The notes under the pieces are model-generated. The model did no database searches. It saw only the letters and a program-made list of their open reading frames with translations, and had not been told where the DNA came from. A DNA stretch of 64,000 bases. Source: Herbaspirillum hiltneri N3. GTDB taxonomy: Bacteria; Pseudomonadota; Gammaproteobacteria; Burkholderiales; Burkholderiaceae_D. Shown piece by piece: positions 55,689 through 64,000 of this stretch (within the stretch, counting starts at the first letter, position 1; each line of letters starts with the position of its first letter). Location of the stretch: NCBI RefSeq assembly GCF_001267925.1, contig NZ_CP011409.1, positions 3,534,001 through 3,598,000 on the forward strand. Reading direction: 5' to 3'. A program made the translations under genes and the position numbers.

Positions 55689-56567
55689 ATGTCGGTCAAA
55701 TCGATTTTTCGTTTCCTCATCACGGCGCTGATTTTCCTGGCGGCGATCTTCCTCGCCTGGAGCCTGTGGCAGCACTACATGGTGTCGCCGTGGACCCGCG
55801 ACGGCCGCGTGCGCGCCGACGTCGTCAACATCGCGCCGGATGTCGCCGGCCAGGTAGTCGACCTGCCCGTGCGCGACAACCAGCTGGTGCACAAGGGCGA
55901 CCTGCTGATGCAGATCGATCCTGCACGCTACCAGCTGGCGCTGCAACAGGCCGAAGCCGCCCTCGCCGCGCGCAAGGCCGACCTCGACATGCGCCGCGCC
56001 CAAGCGCGTCGCCGTGCCGATCTCGACAGCCTGGTGGTGTCCCGCGAAAACCGTGAAGACGCCGGCAGCCAGGTCGCCGGTGCCGAAGCGCAATACCAGG
56101 TTGCCATCGCCCAGCGCGACAGCGCCCGCCTGAATCTGGACCGCACCAAGGTAATCGCACCGGTCGACGGCTATATCACCAACCTGAGCGTGCGCCGCGG
56201 CGACTACGCCAGCGCAGGCGCCGCCAAGATCGCCATCATCGACAGCCATTCGTTCTGGGTATACGGATATTTTGAAGAGACCAAGCTGCCCTACGTCGCC
56301 GTCGGCGACAAGGCAAAAATCCAGCTGATCAACGGCGCCACCTTGCGCGGCCACGTCGACAGCATCTCGCACGGCATCTACGACCGCGACAATCCGCAGA
56401 GCCGCGAGTTGCTGGCCGATGTCAATCCGACCTTTAACTGGGTGAGGCTGGCGCAGCGCATTCCGGTACGCATCCACATTGATGAAGTGCCAAAGGATGT
56501 ATTGCTGGCCGCGGGCCTGACCTGCACCGTGACGCTGGAGCCCGGCAGCCGCAAAGACGTCAAATGA
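55689..56567 (+). CDS. HlyD-type membrane fusion protein (AaeA-like)
   Basis: This 292-residue periplasmic adaptor has one N-terminal membrane anchor (about 10-30), a lipoyl half (DGRVRADVVNIAPDVAGQVVDLPV), an alpha-helical hairpin (about 75-145) and a second lipoyl/barrel part with VIAPVDGYITNLSVRRGDY. It bridges the FUSC pump and the outer-membrane lipoprotein. It is the last gene of the operon. Its stop lies inside the last codons of the convergent mntH gene, an eight-base overlap. Confidence 0.92.
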   Translation: MSVKSIFRFLITALIFLAAIFLAWSLWQHYMVSPWTRDGRVRADVVNIAPDVAGQVVDLPVRDNQLVHKGDLLMQIDPARYQLALQQAEAALAARKADLDMRRAQARRRADLDSLVVSRENREDAGSQVAGAEAQYQVAIAQRDSARLNLDRTKVIAPVDGYITNLSVRRGDYASAGAAKIAIIDSHSFWVYGYFEETKLPYVAVGDKAKIQLINGATLRGHVDSISHGIYDRDNPQSRELLADVNPTFNWVRLAQRIPVRIHIDEVPKDVLLAAGLTCTVTLEPGSRKDVK

Positions 56568-57876
56568 AAAGCTGAACCACCAGCCAGGTATTGGCCGCGC
56601 CGATCCCCAGGAACAACATCCATGCCAGCGCGGCAAGCCAGACAGGATTGGCGAAGTCGCCCATCAGGTCGCGCCTGCCGGTCAGCCGGATCAGCGGGAA
56701 CATCGCAAACGGCAGCTGGAGGCTCAGCACCACCTGGCTGAGCACCAGCAGGCGTCCGACCGAATGTTCACCCAGCGTCACCACGCCGATCAACGCCGGA
56801 ATCAGCGCCAGCCCGCGCGTGATCAGGCGGCGCTGCCAGCACGGGATTTTCAGTTTCAGGAAGCCTTCCATGATCACCTGGCCGGCAATCGTGCCGGTGA
56901 AGGTCGAACTCTGTCCCGCAGCAAACAAGCCCACGCCGAACAGGATCGCCGCCAGCGAAGTGCCCGTGATCGGATCGAGCAGATGATAGGCAACGTCCAG
57001 ATCGACCACGTCGGTGCGGCCGCTGCGATGGAAGGCAGACGCCGCCAGGATCAGGATGGCGGCGTTGATCGCCATCGCAATCAGCAGCGATACCGTGGTG
57101 TCGACGCGCGTGTAGCGGATTGCTTCGAGCAGGCCGGCGCGGTCGCGTTTCACCGCGCGCGTCTGCACGATGGAGGAATGCAGATAGAGGTTGTGCGGCA
57201 TCACCGTGGCGCCGAGCACACCGATGGCAAGATACAGCGGCTCGCGGCTCGACAGCGCCGCCAGCGACGGCACGAAGCCTTGCACTACGGCCTGCCAGTC
57301 GGCTTTCACGAACGCCAGCTGCGCAAACAGGCACACCGCAATCGTCACCACCAGCCCGAGGATGATCGCTTCCACCTGGCGGAATCCGCGGCCCTGCAAG
57401 CCCAGCACGATCACGGTATCGAGCGCCGTGAGCAACACGCCGACCGGCAGCGACACGCCCAGCAAGAGTTTGAACGCCAGCGCGCAGCCGAGCACCTCGG
57501 CCAGGTCGCAGGCGATGATCGACAACTCGGCGAACACCCACATGCCCTTGCCGACCGCCGGCGGATAGTTTTCGCGCGAATGCACCGCGAGGTCCTTGCC
57601 GGTGACGATGCCCAGCCGCGCGCACAGGCATTGCAGCACGATCGCCGCCAGGCTCGACAACATCACCACGAACAGCAGCTGATAGCCGAATTGCGAGCCG
57701 GCCTGCACCGAGGTCGCCCAGTTGCCCGGGTCCATGTAACCGATCGAAATCAGCAGGCCGGGGCCGACGTAGACCTTGAGTTTTTGCCAGATGGTGGCGT
57801 GCGGAGGGACGGCGACGCTGCCGGATACTTCGGAGGGACAGAACGGTGCGGTGGCGGTGGTCGGCAGGCGAAACAT
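56560..57876 (-). CDS. mntH: Nramp family manganese/divalent metal transporter MntH
   Basis: This is a 438-residue proton-coupled metal importer with 11 or so helices. The metal-binding DPGN in helix 1 (GYMDPGNWATSVQAG) and MPHNLYLHSS in helix 6 are intact, so Mn2+ is a likely substrate. ATG 57876 begins the conserved part; a frame open to 57939 lacks support. There is no purine-rich ribosome site upstream, and the sequence there is pyrimidine-rich (CCTCCTCC). The C-terminal end overlaps the convergent fusion-protein gene by eight bases. No Mn riboswitch or MntR site was recognised. Confidence 0.93.
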   Translation of the reverse strand: MFRLPTTATAPFCPSEVSGSVAVPPHATIWQKLKVYVGPGLLISIGYMDPGNWATSVQAGSQFGYQLLFVVMLSSLAAIVLQCLCARLGIVTGKDLAVHSRENYPPAVGKGMWVFAELSIIACDLAEVLGCALAFKLLLGVSLPVGVLLTALDTVIVLGLQGRGFRQVEAIILGLVVTIAVCLFAQLAFVKADWQAVVQGFVPSLAALSSREPLYLAIGVLGATVMPHNLYLHSSIVQTRAVKRDRAGLLEAIRYTRVDTTVSLLIAMAINAAILILAASAFHRSGRTDVVDLDVAYHLLDPITGTSLAAILFGVGLFAAGQSSTFTGTIAGQVIMEGFLKLKIPCWQRRLITRGLALIPALIGVVTLGEHSVGRLLVLSQVVLSLQLPFAMFPLIRLTGRRDLMGDFANPVWLAALAWMLFLGIGAANTWLVVQLFI

Positions 57877-57902
57877 ATTGTTATTGTTGGAGGAGGAAAA
57901 GC

Positions 57903-58379
57903 TCAGTCGGCATTGGAAGGAGAAGAACCGGATTGCCACTTCGCCAGCGCCTGGTCGTCGCTCTCGCGCGCATCGACCCAGCGTGCGCCTTCGGGCGTCT
58001 GTTCCTTTTTCCAGAACGGCGCCTGCGTCTTGAGGTAATCCATGATGAATTCGCAGGCGGCGAACGCCACACCGCGATGCTTCGCCGTCACTGCCACCAG
58101 CACGATCTGCTCGAGCGGCTGCAGCGGACCGACGCGATGAATGACCAGCGCATCGAAAATCTCCCAGCGTGCCTTGGCGTCGACGACGATCTGCTCGAGG
58201 GCCTTTTCGGTCATGCCGGGATAGTGTTCGAGCTCCATCTCCTGCACGCTGGCGCCGTCGTTAAGGTCGCGCACCGTGCCGACGAAGCTCACAACCGCCC
58301 CGACTTTGGGATTGTCCAGGCGCAGCGCGGCGATCTCGGCGCTGAGGTCAAAGTCGGCAGTCTGGACGCGGATCGGCAT
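57903..58379 (-). CDS. moaE: Molybdopterin synthase catalytic subunit MoaE
   Basis: This 158-residue large subunit, with MoaD, inserts sulphur into precursor Z (cPMP) to make molybdopterin. VSFVGTVRDLNDGASVQEMELEHYPGM is the family start, VHRVGPLQPLEQIVLVAV the central region, and FWKKEQ near residue 124 holds the catalytic lysine pair. It stands apart from moaD and moeA at 61299-62849, with three unrelated genes between. Product supports NasA. Confidence 0.95.
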   Translation of the reverse strand: MPIRVQTADFDLSAEIAALRLDNPKVGAVVSFVGTVRDLNDGASVQEMELEHYPGMTEKALEQIVVDAKARWEIFDALVIHRVGPLQPLEQIVLVAVTAKHRGVAFAACEFIMDYLKTQAPFWKKEQTPEGARWVDARESDDQALAKWQSGSSPSNAD

Positions 58380-58448
58380 GGAAGAAGCGGGAAATTGGAA
58401 TCGCGTCCATTGTACCTAAAGTGGCCGCATCCCCTGCCGCAGAAACGA

Positions 58449-58473
58449 CAAGTCCCGGACTTGCCGGGACTTG
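58449..58473 (-). terminator. Hairpin downstream of the GntP-type gene
   Basis: CAAGTCCCGG and CCGGGACTTG pair around loop ACTTG, about 30 bases past the permease stop. Only a weak T-rich stretch follows on the minus strand. Confidence 0.55.
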
Positions 58474-58503
58474 CGCTGCACGAGGAAAGCGAGGAAACGA
58501 TGT

Positions 58504-59880
58504 TCAGGCCAGCACGCCCCACAGCAACAGCGTCATGCCCAGTCCGACCACCGACACGATGGTCTGGATCACCGACCAGGTGGCGAAGGTCTGCTTGAGA
58601 TCGAGGCCGAAGTATTCCTTGACCATCCAGAAGCCGGCGTCGTTGACGTGGCAGAAGAACACCGAACCCGCCCCGATCGCCAGCGCCATCAGCGCATTGT
58701 GCGTACCCGACAGGCTCGCCACCAGCGGCGCGACGATGCCGGCCGTGGCGGTAGTAGCCACGGTGGCCGAACCGGTGGCCTGGCGCAAGGCCACGGCGAT
58801 CAGCCAGGCCAGCAGGATCAGCGGGATGTGGGTGCCGGTCGCCACCTTGGTGATGGTGTCGCTGATGCCGCCGGTCAAGAGGGCTTGCTTCAGGCCGCCG
58901 CCCGCGCCGATGGTGAGCAGCAGCCCGGAGATCGGGGGCAAGGCCTTGCGCAGGATGGCGCCGACGTCGGTGCGGCTGACGCCGCGTCCCCAACCCAGCA
59001 CCACCACTGCAAACAGCACCGTTACGGTCAGCGCAATGATGGGCTCGCCGAAGAAGTTGAGCATCTCGAACAACGTCGTCTCAGGAGTGATCCAGATCTT
59101 GGCGACGGTGCGTCCCAGCATCAGCACCACCGGCAACAGGATGGTGATCAGCGACGGCAGGAAACCGGGTTGCATCTCCGGCGCCTGCTGGCCCTTGAAC
59201 AAGGCGCCGATCTGCTCCGGTTCGCCGATGGGCATGCGCGGCGCAAGCCACATACCGTACAGCGGACCGGCGAGGATCACCGCCGGAATCGCGACCACGA
59301 ACCCCAGCAGCATGGTGGTGCCGAGATCGGCATGCAAGGCGCTCACCGCGATCAGCGGCCCCGGATGCGGCGGCAACAAGGCATGCAAGGTGGTCATGCC
59401 GGCCAGCGCCGGAATCGCCACGCGCAGGATCGGTTGCTGTGAACGGCGCGCCATCACGAAGATGATCGGCGCCATCATCACCAGCCCGACTTCGAAGAAC
59501 AGCGGCAGGCCGACAACCAGCGCCACCAGCGCCATCATCCACGGAATCGCCGCGCCACGGGCATAGCGCAAAAGCGTCGTAACGATCTTGTCGGCCGCGC
59601 CCGAGTCGGCCATCAGCGCGCCCAGCATGGCGCCCAGCGCGATGATGATGCCGGCCTCGCCGAGGATGCTGCCGGCGCCCTTGCTGAACGCGGACGCGAT
59701 CTTTTCCAGCGGCAAGCCGGCGCCGGTGCCGGCGATGAAGGTTCCCAGCAGGATCGAGAGGAAGGGAGCGATTTTGAGTACGCTGATCAGCACGACGATG
59801 GCGATCAGCGCAATAAGGACGGACAGCAGCAGGCGCGTGTCCTGGGCCGCCCAGGCGGCAATTTCAGTGGTCAGGTGCAA
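58504..59880 (-). CDS. GntP family gluconate/sugar-acid permease
   Basis: This is a 458-residue inner-membrane symporter with about 12 hydrophobic segments. LLGTFIAGTGAGLPLEKIASAFSKGAGSILGEAGIIIALGAMLG is the GntP-family start, and LLPPHPGPLIAVSALHADLGTT is a hallmark of the family. Gluconate or a related aldonic acid is the likely substrate. It is not next to a gluconate kinase or regulator, so the exact substrate is open. It complements the glucarate cluster at 7483-11056. Confidence 0.9.
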   Translation of the reverse strand: MHLTTEIAAWAAQDTRLLLSVLIALIAIVVLISVLKIAPFLSILLGTFIAGTGAGLPLEKIASAFSKGAGSILGEAGIIIALGAMLGALMADSGAADKIVTTLLRYARGAAIPWMMALVALVVGLPLFFEVGLVMMAPIIFVMARRSQQPILRVAIPALAGMTTLHALLPPHPGPLIAVSALHADLGTTMLLGFVVAIPAVILAGPLYGMWLAPRMPIGEPEQIGALFKGQQAPEMQPGFLPSLITILLPVVLMLGRTVAKIWITPETTLFEMLNFFGEPIIALTVTVLFAVVVLGWGRGVSRTDVGAILRKALPPISGLLLTIGAGGGLKQALLTGGISDTITKVATGTHIPLILLAWLIAVALRQATGSATVATTATAGIVAPLVASLSGTHNALMALAIGAGSVFFCHVNDAGFWMVKEYFGLDLKQTFATWSVIQTIVSVVGLGMTLLLWGVLA

Positions 59881-59971
59881 GATATCTCCTTGTCTTCAAG
59901 CATATGAGCGTCTCCTCACCTGTTTTTCCTGCCGTTTTTTTGCCGTGCGCTACGTTGGCGCCAGGCTGTTT

Positions 59972-60607
59972 TTAACTGCGCCTGACTGTCGCCAGCAAGG
60001 CCCCGGCGCCGATGAAGGTCGCGCCGGAAATACGGTTGAACATCTTCGCCCGGCCCGGCGTCCGCAACCACGGCGCCACGCGCGCGGCGAAGTGGGCATA
60101 GAACGTCAGCCAGAACAATTCAAAACAGACGAAGGTCGCACCCAGCACCAAAAACTGCGGCAACTGCGCGGCGTGCGGATTGATGAACTGCGGGAAGAAC
60201 GCGGTGAAGAACAGCAGCGCCTTGGGGTTGCTGCCGCCGACCAGGAATCCTTGCCAGAACAAACCTGCACGCGATTTCCGTGTGCGTTCGGCATCGCCAT
60301 CGCGACCTGCCTCTATCGTGCTCTGGGCCGAGAAAAAAGTGCGCACGCCAATATACGTGAGATAGGCGACCCCGCACCATTTCAAAATGAGAAACACTTT
60401 CTCCGAAACTGCAAGAATGGCGCCGAGTCCCGCGGCCGACACCGCCATGATCAGGCACACCGCCGTCACGCTGCCAAGCGCGCCGGCAAATGCGCGCCGG
60501 ACGCCATGGTGAATGCCGTTGGTAATGCACATCAGTACGCTGGGACCGGGCGTGACGGTCAGCACGAACACTGCGGCGAGATAGAGGAAGAAAGTTTGCA
60601 GCGTCAT
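59972..60607 (-). CDS. LysE family amino-acid exporter
   Basis: This 211-residue membrane protein has about six hydrophobic helices. TPGPSVLMCITNGIHHGVRRAF is the family opening, and AALVGGSNPKALLFFTAFFPQF carries the conserved NPK region (seen here as GSNPKALLFF). LysE/RhtB proteins export amino acids or homoserine lactones; the substrate cannot be told from sequence. It lies 24 bases downstream of a methyltransferase gene on the same strand. Confidence 0.88.
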   Translation of the reverse strand: MTLQTFFLYLAAVFVLTVTPGPSVLMCITNGIHHGVRRAFAGALGSVTAVCLIMAVSAAGLGAILAVSEKVFLILKWCGVAYLTYIGVRTFFSAQSTIEAGRDGDAERTRKSRAGLFWQGFLVGGSNPKALLFFTAFFPQFINPHAAQLPQFLVLGATFVCFELFWLTFYAHFAARVAPWLRTPGRAKMFNRISGATFIGAGALLATVRRS

Positions 60608-60631
60608 GGTCGGGCTTCCGGTTGCGATGGA

Positions 60632-61279
60632 TCAGGAAGGCTTGCGCCACACCGTGGCCAGCCACGCCTGCTCGGAACGCAGCAGGCCGTCGGGACGGTA
60701 ATAGTGCCGGATTTCGACAAACCCCGCCGCCGTCATGAAACCGCGCCACGCGTCGAGATCGTGATAGGAGCCGTAGCGTCCGCCGCTCCACCCTTCGCTG
60801 TTGCTGCCGCGCGGATTGGAACAGAACAGCACGCCCTCCGGCTTCAGCGCAGCATGCAATTGGCCGAGCACACGCGGCAACTCCGCGGCCGGCACGTGGA
60901 ACAGCGAGGCGTTGGCGAACACGCCATCAAAGAAAGCCGCAGGCAAGTCCAGTTCAAAAAAGTTCTGGTGCCAGACTTCGCAGCCGGAATCGGCGCGCGC
61001 CATCTCGACGAAACTCGCGGTGCCGTCGAGGCCAATGGCGCGGTGACCCAGCTTGCTGAAGGTTTTCAGGTCGCGGCCGGGACCGCAGCCGAAGTCGAGT
61101 ATCGTCAGCGGCGCCGACAGTGATAATGACGATGACTGTGCGATGGCGTCGAGCAAGGCGTTGATGTTCTGGCTGACGTCATGGTCGCGCGTGCCTTCGC
61201 GAAAGTCCTCGGCGCGCCCTTCATAGTGCGCCAGCGTACCGCCGGCAATGCGTTCGAGTTCTTCCTTCGGCAATGGCAT
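60632..61279 (-). CDS. Class I SAM-dependent methyltransferase
   Basis: This is a 215-residue methyltransferase with ILDFGCGPGRDLKTF as SAM motif I, then GLDGTASFVEMAR, and FDGVFANASLFHVPAAELPRVL as motifs of the fold. The opening SQNINALLDAI resembles small methyltransferases with a variety of acceptors. The substrate is unknown. It is tightly packed between moaD and the LysE gene; a GTG start at 61297 (221 residues) would overlap the moaD stop. ATG 61279 is preferred. Such genes near moa operons are seen but have no established role in cofactor synthesis. Confidence 0.82.
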   Translation of the reverse strand: MPLPKEELERIAGGTLAHYEGRAEDFREGTRDHDVSQNINALLDAIAQSSSLSLSAPLTILDFGCGPGRDLKTFSKLGHRAIGLDGTASFVEMARADSGCEVWHQNFFELDLPAAFFDGVFANASLFHVPAAELPRVLGQLHAALKPEGVLFCSNPRGSNSEGWSGGRYGSYHDLDAWRGFMTAAGFVEIRHYYRPDGLLRSEQAWLATVWRKPS

Positions 61280-61298
61280 GTCTTTGCTCAGGGCCACA

Positions 61299-61556
61299 TC
61301 AGCCGCCGGTCACGGGCGGGAAGAACGCGACTTCGCCGCCCTCTTCGATCAGCGTATCCGGCTCGACCATGTTGTGGTCGTAGGCCATGCGCAGCGCCTT
61401 CTCCGGCGACAGCACTTCCATCCAGAGGCCGCCGCGCCCCATCAGGAAAGCGCGCACGTCGCCGACGGTCTTGACGTGGCCGGGCAAGTCGACGATCTCT
61501 TGCGTAACGCCAAGCGCTTCACGCACGCTGGCAAAAAAACGGAGTTCTATTTTCAT
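61299..61556 (-). CDS. moaD: Molybdopterin synthase sulphur carrier subunit MoaD
   Basis: This 85-residue ubiquitin-like protein ends in the double glycine needed for thiocarboxylation (PPVTGG). MKIELRFFASVREALGV is the MoaD start. It supplies sulphur to MoaE. It is 30 bases downstream of moeA on the same strand. Confidence 0.94.
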   Translation of the reverse strand: MKIELRFFASVREALGVTQEIVDLPGHVKTVGDVRAFLMGRGGLWMEVLSPEKALRMAYDHNMVEPDTLIEEGGEVAFFPPVTGG

Positions 61557-61586
61557 GTGTTTCAGGTCCTGAAGAATATCGTGTGC

Positions 61587-62849
61587 TTAGTTCAGCAAGT
61601 GATCGAAGGGAATGAAGCGCACCAGGTCGCCCTCGGCGATGGTCTTGCCGGCCGGATTGTCGATCAGGCCATCGCCCCAGACGGTTGAAGTCAGCACGCC
61701 CGAGCCCTGCTTCGGGAACAGGTCGAGGCCGCCGGCGTCATTGAAGCGCGCGCGCAGGAACTCCTGGCGGCGGTCGGCCTTGGGCCAGTTGAAATCGGCG
61801 CGCAGCGTCAATGCGCGCGGCGCGACGTTGTCCACGCCTTGCAGGCGCAGCAGGAACGGCCGCACGAACACGAGGAAAGTGACGAAGGTCGACACCGGAT
61901 TCCCCGGCAAGCCAAGGAAAAATGCCTTGTTGCCGCCGTTGCCGTTGCCATTGCTCCCGCTGCTGCGATTGATCTCGCCGAAGGCCAGCGGCTTGCCCGG
62001 CTTCATGGCGATCTGCCACATGTTGAGACGCCCTTCGGCCTCGACCGCGGGCTTGATGTGGTCTTCTTCGCCGACCGAGACGCCGCCGCTGGTGATGATC
62101 AGGTCATGGCTGGCCGCCGCCGCGCGCAAGGTGTCGCGCGTGGCTTGCAACTGGTCGGGAACGATGCCGAAGTCCTTCACCTCGCAGCCGAGGTTTTCCA
62201 ACAGGCCGCGCAGCAGGAAACGATTGGAGTTGTAGATCGCGCCGGGCTTGAGCGCTTCACCCGGCATGGTCAGTTCATCGCCGGTGAAAAACACCGCCAC
62301 GCGCAGCTTGCGCAGCACCGGCACACTCGCCAGGCCGACCGATGCGGCCAGCCCCAGCGCCTGCGGACGCAGGCGCACGCCCGCCGGCAGGATGGTGTCG
62401 GCAACCTTGATGTCTTCGCCGGTTTCACGGATCCACTCGCCCGCTTGCGGCACATGCCGCACGATCACATGGTCGCCGTCGGCATCCTTGATGATCTCGC
62501 AGGCTTCCTGCATGACGATGGCGTCGGCGCCCGGCGGCACCATCGCACCGGTGAAGATGCGCGCCGCCGTACCCGGCTCCAGCGCGATGCCGACATGGCC
62601 GGCCGGAATGCGCTGCAACACGCGCAGGCGCGTCTCTCCGCTCACGCATTCGGCCGCACGCACGGCGTAGCCATCCATTTGCGAATTGTCCATGCCCGGC
62701 ACGTTGATCTGCGATACCTGCGCCGCCGCCAGCACGCGGCCGTTGGCTTCCAGCGTGGAGATGGTTTCGGCCTCGCTCAGCGGCACGGCCGACTTGAGCA
62801 GGAATTTCAATGCTTCGGCGACGCTCAGCAGTGGTGGTTTGACTAGCAT
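61587..62849 (-). CDS. moeA: Molybdopterin molybdotransferase MoeA
   Basis: This is a 420-residue enzyme that inserts molybdate into molybdopterin. SQINVPGMDNSQMDGYAVR, the ITSGGVSVGEEDHIK active-site region and FLGLPGNPVSTFVTF are typical. Domain order is the usual MoeA set, with the MogA-like fold central. It heads the minus-strand group moeA, moaD, methyltransferase. A short Gly/Asn-rich insert (SGSNGNGNGGNK) interrupts the fold between the active site and the C-terminal part. Confidence 0.95.
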   Translation of the reverse strand: MLVKPPLLSVAEALKFLLKSAVPLSEAETISTLEANGRVLAAAQVSQINVPGMDNSQMDGYAVRAAECVSGETRLRVLQRIPAGHVGIALEPGTAARIFTGAMVPPGADAIVMQEACEIIKDADGDHVIVRHVPQAGEWIRETGEDIKVADTILPAGVRLRPQALGLAASVGLASVPVLRKLRVAVFFTGDELTMPGEALKPGAIYNSNRFLLRGLLENLGCEVKDFGIVPDQLQATRDTLRAAAASHDLIITSGGVSVGEEDHIKPAVEAEGRLNMWQIAMKPGKPLAFGEINRSSGSNGNGNGGNKAFFLGLPGNPVSTFVTFLVFVRPFLLRLQGVDNVAPRALTLRADFNWPKADRRQEFLRARFNDAGGLDLFPKQGSGVLTSTVWGDGLIDNPAGKTIAEGDLVRFIPFDHLLN

Positions 62850-62982
62850 AGGAAGGTAAGTGATTGCCCTGGAAAGGCATCCATTCTAGTGCAAACCAAG
62901 ACACTACCGCCGGAACAGCCCTCCGTCCGGCACGCAATCTTTCCGCCGGAAAACAACATCCGGGTACAGACTGGAAAACCGC

Positions 62983-63999
62983 TCACGCGGCCGCGGTCGT
63001 TGTACTCATCGGACCATACGCGTCAATGCGAGCTTTCAGCTCATGAATAGCGCATCCGTTGCCAAGCAGCGCCCACAGCAAAATACGCGCCTTGCGCGGG
63101 CATAGCCAACCTGCCAGCACAACGCCGCGCCGTTGCAGATCCATTTCGCTGCCGGGATAATCATAGGTTTTTGTTGCAGTGCCGCCGGCGCCGGTTCGAG
63201 AGCCAACGATCACCGGCATGCGGGGCAATAGCTCGCTGAGCTTAACCGCCCATTCCGCGGCGATATGACCAGCGCCGAAGGCACTGATTACCAGACCGTT
63301 ATAACCCGCTGCCAACACGGCATCAAGCAATCCTGTGTCGGCATCGAGACACGACTCAAGGAGGGCAACGCGTATTCCCGCCGATGTCGGCAATGGAATT
63401 GGCTGACGCACACGGGGAGGAGAAAAATAGAGTGCTTGCTTTTCGACTACGACTCCCGATGGTCCCGACACTGGCGAACTGAATGTTTCTGTTGCCAGCG
63501 TATGCGTCTTGCGCACGCGCGACGCCGCATGCAAGGTGTCGTTCATTGCAACCAGCACGCCCCGCCCCCGGCTGGCTGGCGCGGCTGCGGCAACAACAGC
63601 CGCGAACAAATTTCCAGGGCCATCTGCTCCGGCCTGCTGCGGCCCTCGCATGGCACCGGTGATCACCAAGGGCTGCTCATGTCGCCAGAAAAGATCGAAG
63701 AAGAATGCCGTCTCTTCCATTGTGTCGGTTCCCTGCGTCATCACGACGCCGTCCGCGCCTTCGGCAAGTTGCTGCTCGGCCCAGTGCAAACATGCAAGCA
63801 AATTGTCGAACCTCAGCGATCCGCTGGCCAGTTGCAGCAACGAAGCTGCCTGAATCTGCGCAATATCCCCCAAGCCCGGCACAGCGGCAGTCAAATCCCC
63901 GGCTGTCAGGCGCGAGCTGATGCCTTCTCCCGGCTGGGAACTTGTCATGCTTACGGTGCCACCCAACGATCCAATGGCGATTTTTGGAAGATGACTCAT
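62983..63999 (-). CDS. L-asparaginase family protein
   Basis: This 338-residue amidohydrolase has GSLGGTVSM near the start (the first catalytic Thr loop) and QGTDTMEETAFFFDL (the second catalytic TDT motif), as in type I/II asparaginases. It lacks a signal peptide, so it is probably cytoplasmic. Its late part, with DAVLAAGYNGLVISAFGAGH, is usual. ATG 63999 is the last start before the window edge and is likely the real one. The substrate could be Asn or a related amide. Confidence 0.88.
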   Translation of the reverse strand: MSHLPKIAIGSLGGTVSMTSSQPGEGISSRLTAGDLTAAVPGLGDIAQIQAASLLQLASGSLRFDNLLACLHWAEQQLAEGADGVVMTQGTDTMEETAFFFDLFWRHEQPLVITGAMRGPQQAGADGPGNLFAAVVAAAAPASRGRGVLVAMNDTLHAASRVRKTHTLATETFSSPVSGPSGVVVEKQALYFSPPRVRQPIPLPTSAGIRVALLESCLDADTGLLDAVLAAGYNGLVISAFGAGHIAAEWAVKLSELLPRMPVIVGSRTGAGGTATKTYDYPGSEMDLQRRGVVLAGWLCPRKARILLWALLGNGCAIHELKARIDAYGPMSTTTAAA

Positions 64000-64000
64000 T

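Overview
The window looks like chromosome from a GC-rich betaproteobacterium of the Burkholderiales, most likely the Oxalobacteraceae (Herbaspirillum-like). This rests on the gene order yicC-gmk-rpoZ-spoT opposite rph-rdgB-hemW, the protein sequences, and an assimilatory nitrate/nitrite operon with NirB, NirD, a stand-alone FAD reductase and NasA. The assignment is made by eye, not by a database search. No rRNA, tRNA, transposase, integrase or CRISPR array was seen. Gene density is high, with about 50 protein genes.

Layout. 1-5953: nitrite/nitrate assimilation operon (nirB fragment, nirD, NasC-like flavoprotein, nasA). 6008-7418: a small lipoprotein and a periplasmic nucleosidase. 7483-11056: glucarate utilisation (gudD, MFS carrier, divergent GntR-type regulator, with a perfect 18-bp palindrome between them). 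11091-14337: a PAS-GGDEF-EAL protein and an HDOD protein. 14478-21759: core genes hemW, rdgB, rph, then yicC, gmk, rpoZ, spoT. 21770-24977: an Agp-like glucose-1-phosphatase, and a LysR/azoreductase pair. 25042-33196: DUF3422 protein, greB, a tandem methylglyoxal-synthase-like protein, a membrane protein of unknown function, an EAL-HDOD protein, rlmJ and a CLC channel. 33207-35859: molybdate uptake (single-domain ModE, modABC). 35947-38190: isocitrate lyase and a divergent thioesterase. 38346-44005: a FUSC membrane protein, metE and metR. 44043-45434: a small low-GC cassette (secreted peptide, HigBA toxin-antitoxin) bracketed by two copies of a terminator-bearing repeat. 45455-50536: a Cache-HAMP-GGDEF cyclase, clpB with a heat-shock promoter, and crcB. 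50573-56567: a LysR-controlled aromatic-acid-type efflux system (outer-membrane lipoprotein, FUSC pump, DUF1656, HlyD fusion protein). 56560-63999: mntH, moaE, a GntP permease, a LysE exporter, a methyltransferase, moaD, moeA and an asparaginase.

How the parts fit. Molybdenum runs through the window. NasA needs molybdopterin cofactor, modABC and ModE supply and sense molybdate, and moaD, moaE and moeA make and load the cofactor. Sugar-acid catabolism appears twice (gudD with its carrier, and a GntP permease). Three c-di-GMP or HDOD signalling loci have partly degenerate catalytic motifs.

The most unusual things are: the cassette at 44043-45434, apparently inserted into a bidirectional terminator between the convergent genes metR and the GGDEF cyclase; the two-domain methylglyoxal-synthase-like protein with one degenerate half; the GGDEF cyclase whose first membrane helix seems to need a non-canonical start codon; the 11-bp tandem repeat before the FUSC gene; and the nested dyads between aceA and the thioesterase gene.
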